Shown here piece by piece: positions 53,865-60,802 of a stretch of DNA of 64,000 bases (the stretch's first letter is position 1; each line of letters starts with the position of its first letter). Below the pieces are notes generated by a model. The model was not told the DNA's origin, ran no database searches, and saw nothing but the letters and a program-made list of their open reading frames with translations. Origin of the DNA: Actinophytocola sp036555685 (GTDB lineage Bacteria > Actinomycetota > Actinomycetes > Mycobacteriales > Pseudonocardiaceae); NCBI RefSeq assembly GCF_036555685.1, contig NZ_DATBKY010000264.1, forward strand, positions 62,001 to 126,000. The letters run 5' to 3'. Position numbers and translations under genes: made by a program.

Positions 53865-54917
53865 ATGGCGAGTCGGCGGGTACGCGGTGGGCGGGCCTCG
53901 CTCGGCCGCGTGCAGGCCTATCTCGGGCGGTGCGGCACGGGCGAGGCGGTCGCCAACCGGGACCGGTTCGGTGGCGTGACGCTGCAGGGCGTGTCCGGGC
54001 TGCGGGTCGCGCGCGTGCTGGCCCGGGCGGGGGAGCTGACCGGCGTCGACCTCGACCCGGCGGCCTACCTCACGCGCGGCAAGGCGCGGCCGCCGGTCGT
54101 CGCGGGCCAGCTCGGGCTCGACCTCGACCTGCCGGCGTTCGACTGGGTGGAGGCGCAGGCGGAGCTGGGGCTGCCGGTCGTGCGGACCTCGGGCCCGCGG
54201 CTTCGGGTGGGGCAGCTCGACGAGCTGAAGGCGGAGCTCGACCGCGAGTACCCGGTGCCCGTCTCCGTGACGCTGGCCCTGGACGGCGGCTGGCTGGGGT
54301 CGAAGCACAGCGGGGTGCTCGCCGAGCAGCTGCGGGCGGCCGACCGCGACGTGTCGCTGGTGCTCGGCGCGCCGTTCGACCCGGTGGACTCGTCGTACAA
54401 GGTCCTCGGGCTGCGGCGGCTGCTGCGATGGAGCGCGCGGACCGGCCGCTCGCTGGAGCTGCTGCGCACCGGGCCGATCGGCATCCCCGCGATCGCGACC
54501 GGCGCCTCGCTCGCCGCGATCGGACTCTCCTCGTCGACCCGCCACCTCGGCGGCCCGGTGGCGCGGCGGGCGGACGGCGTGCGGCCCAAGCGCAGCCCGC
54601 AGGTCTTCGTGCCGCGGCTGCTGCACTGGCAGCGGGGGATCGACCTGAAGGCCGGGCTGACCGACTGCGGGTGCGCGGCGTGCGCGCGGGCGGGATCGGG
54701 CCTGCAGCGCTTCGACGTCGCCTACGACACGACCGTGCCGGCCGACATCCGCGCGGCCGCCCGCGAGCACGACTCGCTGGCCCTGGCGGAGGTCCTGCAC
54801 ACGGTCCGCGCGGCGACGGACCCGGAGGACGAGCTGGCCAAGCTCCGCCAGGACGCCCGCGACCTCGCCGCCGAGGTGGACCTCGCCGTGCCGAAGTGGC
54901 TGGGCGCCTGGGACTGA
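53865..54917 (+). CDS. Uncharacterised protein with TGT-like zinc motif
   Basis: 350 residues, soluble. Alternating strands and helices (FGGVTLQGVSGLRVARVLARAG, VPVSVTLALDGGWLGSKHSGVLAEQLRAADRDVSLVLGAPF, GLRRLLRWSARTGRSLELLRTGPIGIPAIATGAS) suggest a barrel. Near the end is DCGCAACARAG with C-x-C-x2-C and a His 29 residues later (AREHDSLALAEVL). tRNA-guanine transglycosylases hold their zinc with C-x-C-x2-C and a His about 26 residues on. I infer a distant relative of the TGT superfamily, without being able to find the catalytic Asp pair. It may be leaderless and is divergent from the ABM-ArsR operon. Confidence 0.55.
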   Translation: MASRRVRGGRASLGRVQAYLGRCGTGEAVANRDRFGGVTLQGVSGLRVARVLARAGELTGVDLDPAAYLTRGKARPPVVAGQLGLDLDLPAFDWVEAQAELGLPVVRTSGPRLRVGQLDELKAELDREYPVPVSVTLALDGGWLGSKHSGVLAEQLRAADRDVSLVLGAPFDPVDSSYKVLGLRRLLRWSARTGRSLELLRTGPIGIPAIATGASLAAIGLSSSTRHLGGPVARRADGVRPKRSPQVFVPRLLHWQRGIDLKAGLTDCGCAACARAGSGLQRFDVAYDTTVPADIRAAAREHDSLALAEVLHTVRAATDPEDELAKLRQDARDLAAEVDLAVPKWLGAWD

Positions 54918-54935
54918 CCCGGTATGCGGCTGTCC

Positions 54936-55541
54936 TCAGTGGACGTTGCGCGGGCCGAGCAGCGCGATCGACGCGCGGACCGCCACCTCGCTCATGTCCC
55001 GCGCGCGACCGCCATCCTCCACAGTGGTCGCGATCAGCTCGCGCAGCCCGCCGAGCAGCATGATCGCCAGCTGCCGGGGAACCGGGCCGACGCCGATCGA
55101 GCGCCATTCCTCCGTGTCGCACAACGTCTGGATCATCGTGACGAACGCTTCCATGACCTCGCGCTGGAGCGTGCGGGCCCGCTCGCCGAGCGAGGGCACG
55201 TCGCGGATCCAGCTGAGCGTGATGCCCGGTTGCGCCTCCGCACAGGTGATCCAGGCCTCGACCGCCTGCCCGACCTGCGTCGCCCACGGCGCTTTCGGGT
55301 CCACGGCGGCGGAGATCTGCCGGATCATCTCGGCGTTCGCCTCGGTCAGCAGCTCGACGAAACACGCCTCCTTGTCGGCGAAGTGCTCGTAGAAGGTCCG
55401 CCGGGAAGTGCGTGCGCGCCGCACGATGCCGGCCACCGTCGTGTTGCGGTAGCCGTCCTCGATGATCGACTCGGCGAGACCGTCGAGCAGCCGCTGGCGG
55501 AAGCTCGTCGTCGTCTCCACGTTCGCCGTCGTCACTGGCAT
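54936..55541 (-). CDS. TetR-family repressor of the P450-monooxygenase operon
   Basis: 201 residues from ATG 55541. The N-terminal helix-turn-helix is LLDGLAESIIEDGYRNTTVAGIVRRARTSRRTFYEHFADKEACFVELL, typical TetR. The C-terminal part is all helix and would form the ligand pocket and dimer interface. It diverges from the P450 gene; the 109 bases between them contain two copies of GGTAC-N6-GTACC, the obvious operators. By analogy, a hydrophobic substrate or product of the operon is the likely inducer. Confidence 0.9.
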   Translation of the reverse strand: MPVTTANVETTTSFRQRLLDGLAESIIEDGYRNTTVAGIVRRARTSRRTFYEHFADKEACFVELLTEANAEMIRQISAAVDPKAPWATQVGQAVEAWITCAEAQPGITLSWIRDVPSLGERARTLQREVMEAFVTMIQTLCDTEEWRSIGVGPVPRQLAIMLLGGLRELIATTVEDGGRARDMSEVAVRASIALLGPRNVH

Positions 55542-55569
55542 CACGCTATACCTCTCGTCGGCAGCGCCC

Positions 55570-55620
55570 TTGTGCTGAATGGTACATCGGCGTACCGTGC
55601 CGATGGTACGGCCGCGTACC
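55570..55620 (+). promoter_or_regulatory. P450-operon promoter with two tandem GGTAC-N6-GTACC operators
   Basis: Operator 1 is GGTAC (55581-55585) and GTACC (55592-55596); operator 2 is GGTAC (55605-55609) and GTACC (55616-55620), extended to TGGTAC/GTACCA. Centres are 24 bp apart. TTGTGC (55570-55575) and TACCGT (55593-55598) with 17 bases between them form a -35/-10 pair, so operator 1 fills the spacer and operator 2 the transcription start. This is a tight repression layout for the adjacent TetR protein. Confidence 0.7.
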
Positions 55621-55650
55621 ACGGCAACGCCACGGGAAGGTGTTCCCTCG

Positions 55651-56997
55651 ATGACGACTGTGACGCTTCCGCCCGGTCCGACGGCGCCCCGGTTCGTCCA
55701 GGGCGCCCGCGCGCTGCTGATGCCGATGCGCGGGATGCACCGTCTGCGCGAACGCTACGGCGACGCCTTCACCGTCGACGTGCCGATCTTCGGCCGCGCG
55801 CTGGTGATCAGCGATCCGGCGGAGATCAAGCAGCTGTTCCAGACCAACCCGGAGGTCGCGGACAACCTCGAGCGCAACCTCGGCCGCGTGCTCGGCCCGG
55901 GCTCGATGTTCGCGCTGTCGGGCGAGGAGCACCGCGCCCAGCGCAAGCTCCTCGTGCCGCCGTTCCACGGCCGCCGGCTCGCCGCGTACGAGCGGATCGT
56001 CGAGGACGAGACCGTGCGGGAGATGGCGTCGTGGCCGCACGGCAAGCCGTTCCCGACGCTGCCGTCGACGATGCGGATCACGCTCAACGTCATCCTGCGC
56101 GCGGTGTTCGGCGCCGAGGGCGCGGAGTTCGCCGAGCTGCGCGAGCTCCTGCCGCGCCTGGTGACCGTCGGCTCGCGCCTGGCGGTGCTGCCGGTGCCGG
56201 ACCGGTTCGGCCGGTGGGGTCCGTGGGGCCGGTTCCGCGAGTTGCGCCGCCGGTACGACGCGGTGATCGACCGGCTCGTGGCGAAGGCCGGCCACGGTGA
56301 CACGGGTCCGGAGGGCCGCGACGACGTGCTCTCGATGATGTTGCAGGCCCGCTACGACGACGGCGCCCCGATGACCCGCGGCGAGATCGCCGACCAGCTG
56401 CTGACGCTGCTCGCCGCCGGGCACGAGACGACCGCGACGACGCTCGCGTGGGCGGTCGAACGGCTGCGCCGGCACCCGGACGTGCTGCGCGCGCTCGTCG
56501 AGGAGGTCGACGCCGGCGGAAAGACGTTGCGCGAGGCGACCGTCCTCGAAGTGCAGCGCACTCGCCCGGTGATCGACATGGTAGGCCGGCAGGTCCGCGC
56601 GGAGAGCCTGCGACTGGGCCGGTGGACGGTGCCCAAGGGCCACGCGGTGCTCGTCAGCATCGCGCTGATCCACGATGATGACGCGGTGTTCCCCAACGCC
56701 GGCGCGTTCGACCCGAGCCGGTTCGTCGGCTCGCGGCCGGACCTCTACCAGTGGATCCCGTTCGGCGGCGGCACGCGGCGCTGCCTGGGCGCGGCATTCG
56801 CGAACATGGAGATGAACGTGGTGCTCGCCACGATGTTGCGTGACTACACGCTCGTGCCGACGACCGAGCCGGACGAGCGCTGGCATTCCCGCGGCGTGGC
56901 GTACGCGCCGGGCAAGGGCGGCGTCGCGGTCGTGCACCGCCGCACGGTCCACGCGCCGCCGGCGGCCGAGGCGTCGGCGGGGGGAGCGCGCTCGTGA
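55651..56997 (+). CDS. Cytochrome P450
   Basis: 448 residues. The I-helix motif is AGHETT (256-261). The K-helix E-x-x-R is E300-R303 (LEVQR), and the haem loop is FGGGTRRCLGAA with the thiolate ligand C378. No membrane anchor is seen, so it is a soluble class I enzyme that needs ferredoxin and reductase from elsewhere. The proximal loop and length resemble CYP families that oxidise fatty acids, terpenoids or steroids, but this is not decisive. It is first in an operon of four overlapping genes: the hydrolase GTG overlaps its stop (GTGA at 56994-56997). Confidence 0.95.
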   Translation: MTTVTLPPGPTAPRFVQGARALLMPMRGMHRLRERYGDAFTVDVPIFGRALVISDPAEIKQLFQTNPEVADNLERNLGRVLGPGSMFALSGEEHRAQRKLLVPPFHGRRLAAYERIVEDETVREMASWPHGKPFPTLPSTMRITLNVILRAVFGAEGAEFAELRELLPRLVTVGSRLAVLPVPDRFGRWGPWGRFRELRRRYDAVIDRLVAKAGHGDTGPEGRDDVLSMMLQARYDDGAPMTRGEIADQLLTLLAAGHETTATTLAWAVERLRRHPDVLRALVEEVDAGGKTLREATVLEVQRTRPVIDMVGRQVRAESLRLGRWTVPKGHAVLVSIALIHDDDAVFPNAGAFDPSRFVGSRPDLYQWIPFGGGTRRCLGAAFANMEMNVVLATMLRDYTLVPTTEPDERWHSRGVAYAPGKGGVAVVHRRTVHAPPAAEASAGGARS

Positions 56998-57899
56998 CCG
57001 AGCGGACAGTGGACGTCGGTCGCGGGATCTCCCTTGCGTACGAGGAGATCGGCGACCGCGACGCGTACCCGATCGTGCTCGTCGCCGGCCTCGGCCAGCA
57101 GCTGCACAGCTGGCCGGACGCGTTCTGCGACGAGCTCGCCGCCCGTGGCCGGCGGGTGATCCGCTTCGACAACCGCGATGTCGGCCGGTCCACACACATG
57201 TCCTTCCGCCCGCCGCGGCCAAAGGACATGTTCCTGCAACGCTTCTCGCCCGAGCAGTACGACCTCGCGGACATGGCCGCCGACGCCGCGGGGCTCCTCG
57301 ACGCGATCGGGGTCGAGACCGCGGACGTCGTCGGGATCTCGATGGGCGGCATGATCGCGCAGATGGTCGCCGCGGTGTACCCGGCGCGCGTGCGGAGCCT
57401 GACGTCGATCATGTCGACGACCGGGTCGCGCTGGGTTGGGCGGCCGGCACTGTCCACGTGGCGGCGGATGATGGCGCCGCCACCCCGCAGCCGCGACGAG
57501 GCGATGGACCGTGCGGCGCTGATGTTCCGGCACGTCGGCTCGCACGGCTTCCCGCCCGACGAGGAATGGGTGCGTGAGCTCGCCGGGTCGAGCTGGGACC
57601 GCGACTCGTCGCTCGCCGGGATCGGCCGCCAGCTCGGCGCGATCTTCAAGTCCGGCAACCGGACCAGGCGGCTGCGTGCGATCACCGCGCCCACGCTCGT
57701 GATCCACGGCGACCGCGACCGGATGGTCCACCCGACCGGAGGCGCGGCCACGGTCCGGGCGATCACCGGCGCCCGCCTGGAGACCGTCGTCGGCCTCGGC
57801 CACGACCTCCCGCGAGGCGCGTGGCCGACCCTGCTGGATCTCATCGACACCCACGCCCGCCCCGTCACGGCAAGGAGCACCGATGCCCCCACGTCCTAG
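56994..57899 (+). CDS. Alpha/beta-hydrolase
   Basis: 301 residues from GTG 56994. The fold starts with PIVLVAGLGQQLHSW (oxyanion region). The nucleophile is S116 in VGISMGGM, the acid is probably D242 in HGDRDRMVHP and the base H270 in GLGHDLP. An esterase, lactonase or lipase role fits its place between a P450 and a Baeyer-Villiger-type monooxygenase: esters or lactones made by the latter would be its substrates. It overlaps the P450 gene by 4 and the SDR gene by 17 bases. Its position parallels LipR in the mycobacterial mymA locus. Confidence 0.9.
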   Translation: MTERTVDVGRGISLAYEEIGDRDAYPIVLVAGLGQQLHSWPDAFCDELAARGRRVIRFDNRDVGRSTHMSFRPPRPKDMFLQRFSPEQYDLADMAADAAGLLDAIGVETADVVGISMGGMIAQMVAAVYPARVRSLTSIMSTTGSRWVGRPALSTWRRMMAPPPRSRDEAMDRAALMFRHVGSHGFPPDEEWVRELAGSSWDRDSSLAGIGRQLGAIFKSGNRTRRLRAITAPTLVIHGDRDRMVHPTGGAATVRAITGARLETVVGLGHDLPRGAWPTLLDLIDTHARPVTARSTDAPTS

Positions 57900-58731
57900 G
57901 CTCGCCGGCAACCCGGTGATGATCACCGGTGCCGCGTCCGGCATCGGCCGCGCGCTCGCCCGCCGGCTCAACGGGTTCGGCTCGCCGGTCGCCATCGCCG
58001 ACATCGACGAGGCCGGCCTGAAGGACACCGCCGCGTTGCTGACCGGCCGCGTGCTGACGCGCGTCCTCGACGTCCGCGACGCGGCCGACCAGCGCCGGTT
58101 CGCCGGCGAGGTGCGCGACTGGCTGCCCGCACCGCTGGCGGCGGTGTTCAACAACGCCGGCGTCGCGGTGACCTCGACCGTCCTCGACGCCGTGCCCGAG
58201 GACGACCAGTGGCTGCACGACATCAACTTCCACGGCGTGGTCAACGGGACGCGGGCGTTCCTGCCGATGCTGGTGGCACAGGACTCCGGCGTCATCGTGA
58301 ACACCTCGAGCGTCTTCGGCCTCGTGGGCATGCCGCACCAGAGTGCGTACTGCGCGGCGAAGTTCGCCGTCCGCGGGTTCACCGACTCGCTGCGCCAGGA
58401 GCTTCGCGGCACGGGCGTGCGCGCGGTGACGGTCCACCCGGGCGGCATCACCACGAACATCGCCCGCAACGCGCGCATGCGCAAGGACCCCGAGGGCCTG
58501 GGCCGGACCAAGGAGCAGATGGCTGCCCAGTTCGAGGCGGTCACGATGACCTCGCCGGAGAAGGCGGCCGCGATCATCCACAGCGGAGTCGAGCGCGGCA
58601 AGGCACGCATCCTGGTCGGCCCCGACGCGTACGTGTTCGACGCGCTCGCCCGCATCGCCCCGACCCGGTACTACTCGGTGATCGCGGCCCTGCAGTCGCG
58701 GCTGCGCGAGCGGGCGAAGGAGACCGTGTGA
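57883..58731 (+). CDS. Short-chain dehydrogenase/reductase
   Basis: 282 residues from ATG 57883, inside the end of the hydrolase gene. The cofactor motif is TGAASGIG (15-22), NNAG follows near 90-93, catalytic Ser is about residue 142-143 in NTSSVFG, and Y156/K160 form the YxxxK motif (SAYCAAK). It should oxidise a secondary alcohol to a ketone or the reverse. In this operon it could make the ketone that the next enzyme, a Baeyer-Villiger-type monooxygenase, converts to an ester. Its stop overlaps the next start (GTGA at 58728-58731). Confidence 0.92.
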   Translation: MPPRPRLAGNPVMITGAASGIGRALARRLNGFGSPVAIADIDEAGLKDTAALLTGRVLTRVLDVRDAADQRRFAGEVRDWLPAPLAAVFNNAGVAVTSTVLDAVPEDDQWLHDINFHGVVNGTRAFLPMLVAQDSGVIVNTSSVFGLVGMPHQSAYCAAKFAVRGFTDSLRQELRGTGVRAVTVHPGGITTNIARNARMRKDPEGLGRTKEQMAAQFEAVTMTSPEKAAAIIHSGVERGKARILVGPDAYVFDALARIAPTRYYSVIAALQSRLRERAKETV

Positions 58732-60215
58732 CGGCCCGGCCCGCGGACGTGGACGTGGACGTGCTGATCGTCGGCGCGGGGCTGTCCGGCATCGGCGCGG
58801 CACACCACCTCCAGGCGGCGTTCCCGCACCGGACGTACACGATCCTCGAGGCACGCGACGCGATCGGCGGGACGTGGGACCTGTTCCGGTATCCGGGCGT
58901 GCGGTCGGACTCGGACATGCACACGCTCGGCTACCGGTTCCGCCCGTGGACGGACGCGAAGGCGATCGCGGACGGGCCGTCGATCCTGCGCTATGTCCGC
59001 GACACCGCCACCGAGGCAGGCATCGACCGGCACATCCGCTTCGGCCACCGGGTCGTGCGTGCCAGCTGGTCCACACCGGACTCGCTGTGGACCGTAGAGG
59101 CGGTGCACGAGGGTCGTCCGGTCACGTTCACCGCGCGTTTCCTGTACCTGTGCAGCGGCTACTACCACTACGACGCCGGGCACGCGCCGGACTTCCCCCG
59201 CAGTGAGGAGTTCGCGGGCACGATCGTCCACCCGCAACACTGGCCGGCCGACCTCGACCACGCGGGCAAGCGGATCGTCGTCGTCGGCAGCGGTGCGACC
59301 GCGGTGACGCTCGTGCCGGCCCTCGCGGAGACGGCCGAGCACGTGACGATGCTGCAGCGCTCGCCGACGTACATCCTCGCGCTGCCCGCCGTGGACAAGC
59401 TCGCGAACCGGCTGAAGCGCGTGCTCGGCATGCGGCGCGGCTACTTCCTCACGCGGTGGAAGAACGTGCTGATGGGCACGCTGATCTACCAGCTGAGCAG
59501 GCGCCGGCCGGCTGTGGTGAAGAAGCTGATCCGCAAGCTGACGGTCCAGCAGCTGCCGGCGGGCTACGACGTGGACACCCACTTCCGGCCGCGCTACCAG
59601 CCGTGGGACCAGCGCCTGTGCCTCGTGCCCGACGGCGACCTGTTCGCCGCGATCCGCTCGGGCCGGGCGAGCGTGGCGACCGACGAGGTCGAGACGTTCA
59701 CGCCGTCCGGCATCCGCCTGCGGTCCGGTCTCGACATCGAGGCGGACGTCGTCGTGACCGCGACCGGCCTGCGCCTGCTGGCGTTCGGCGGCATCGAGCT
59801 GTCGGTCGACGGCCGGGCGGTCGAGCTGCCGAAGACCATGGCCTACAAGGGAATGATGCTGTCGGACGTGCCGAACCTCGCCTTCACGATCGGCTACACG
59901 AACGCGTCGTGGACGCTGAAGGCGGACCTGGTGAGCGAGTACGTGATGCGCCTGCTGCGGCACATGGACGCCCACGGCTACACCCGGTGCGTCCCGGCGA
60001 ACGACGACCCGACGGTGACCGAACGCCCGCTGCTCGACTTCGCCGCGGGCTACGTGCTGCGCTCGATCGACGAGTTCCCGCGGGCCGGCTCGCGTGCGCC
60101 GTGGCAGCTCGGCATGAGCTACGCCCACGACGTCGTCACCCTCCGCCATGGCCGGCTGGACGACGGCTCGATGCGTTTCAGCCGCACCCCTGCGCAGGTC
60201 GCCGCCGAGGCGTAG
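58728..60215 (+). CDS. Flavin monooxygenase of the Baeyer-Villiger (EthA/MymA-like) type
   Basis: 495 residues from GTG 58728. FAD-binding GAGLSG (16-21) is followed by the Baeyer-Villiger fingerprint F-x-G-x3-H-x3-W-P, here FAGTIVHPQHWP (162-173), and a second Rossmann motif VVGSGATAV (NADPH) from about 185. Length and sequence resemble mycobacterial EthA (Rv3854c) and MymA (Rv3083). Known members insert oxygen beside ketones or oxidise sulfur in thioamides. Last gene of the operon. The gene set P450, hydrolase, SDR and monooxygenase can oxidise a long-chain or cyclic alcohol through ketone and ester to alcohol plus acid. Confidence 0.93.
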   Translation: MTARPADVDVDVLIVGAGLSGIGAAHHLQAAFPHRTYTILEARDAIGGTWDLFRYPGVRSDSDMHTLGYRFRPWTDAKAIADGPSILRYVRDTATEAGIDRHIRFGHRVVRASWSTPDSLWTVEAVHEGRPVTFTARFLYLCSGYYHYDAGHAPDFPRSEEFAGTIVHPQHWPADLDHAGKRIVVVGSGATAVTLVPALAETAEHVTMLQRSPTYILALPAVDKLANRLKRVLGMRRGYFLTRWKNVLMGTLIYQLSRRRPAVVKKLIRKLTVQQLPAGYDVDTHFRPRYQPWDQRLCLVPDGDLFAAIRSGRASVATDEVETFTPSGIRLRSGLDIEADVVVTATGLRLLAFGGIELSVDGRAVELPKTMAYKGMMLSDVPNLAFTIGYTNASWTLKADLVSEYVMRLLRHMDAHGYTRCVPANDDPTVTERPLLDFAAGYVLRSIDEFPRAGSRAPWQLGMSYAHDVVTLRHGRLDDGSMRFSRTPAQVAAEA

Positions 60216-60227
60216 CGTCTGACAGCT

Positions 60228-60716
60228 ATGCATGGTGGACCGGTCATCATCGGGTTCGACGGGACGCGCGCGGCGCTGCACGCGCTGGACGAGACCGCGC
60301 CGTTGCTGCTCGGGCAGCAGGTGCTCGTCGTCATGGTGTGGGAGGCGGGCAAGGCGATCGACCTCGCCGAGAACCCCTCCACCGGGTTCGACCACCCCGT
60401 CCAGAGCCTCGACCTCAGCGGGGCGTTCGCGGCCGACCAGGCCGCGTACGAGGCGGCCGTGCGCATCGCCGAGCGCGGGGCGCAGTTCGCGACCAACGCC
60501 GGGCTGAAGGCCGAGGGGCTGGCGGTCGCCGACGCGGGCACGGTCGCCGAGACGCTCTTGAACCTGGCCGTCGAGCGCGACGCGCGCGCCATCGTCGTGG
60601 GCACCCACTCGCACGGGCGCGTCAGCGAGGTCCTCTTCGGCACGACCACCCGCGCGGTGATGGAGCACGCCACCTGCCCGGTGCTCGTCGTCCGCGAGAA
60701 GCCCCGCAACGGGTAG
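60228..60716 (+). CDS. Universal stress protein (UspA family)
   Basis: 162 residues from ATG 60228. The UspA fold is clear: PVIIGFDGTRAALHALDETAPLLL at the start and DARAIVVGTHSHGRVSEVLFGTTTRAVMEHATCPVLVVRE at the end. The ATP-binding G-x2-G-x9-G-(S/T) block is present as GTHSHGRVSEVLFGTT. It begins 12 bases after the monooxygenase stop; TAGCGT 9 bases before the ATG could be its own -10 or it could be read through from the operon. It differs from the USP at 37461-37919, in which the glycines are less complete. Confidence 0.9.
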   Translation: MHGGPVIIGFDGTRAALHALDETAPLLLGQQVLVVMVWEAGKAIDLAENPSTGFDHPVQSLDLSGAFAADQAAYEAAVRIAERGAQFATNAGLKAEGLAVADAGTVAETLLNLAVERDARAIVVGTHSHGRVSEVLFGTTTRAVMEHATCPVLVVREKPRNG

Positions 60717-60802
60717 CCCGAACGCCCGATTGACGCGCGCGAATCCCCGGGCAGAGTGTGAGCTGACCTGCTCCGCCCACGGGCCCAGCGTCGGGAGCCG
60801 CC

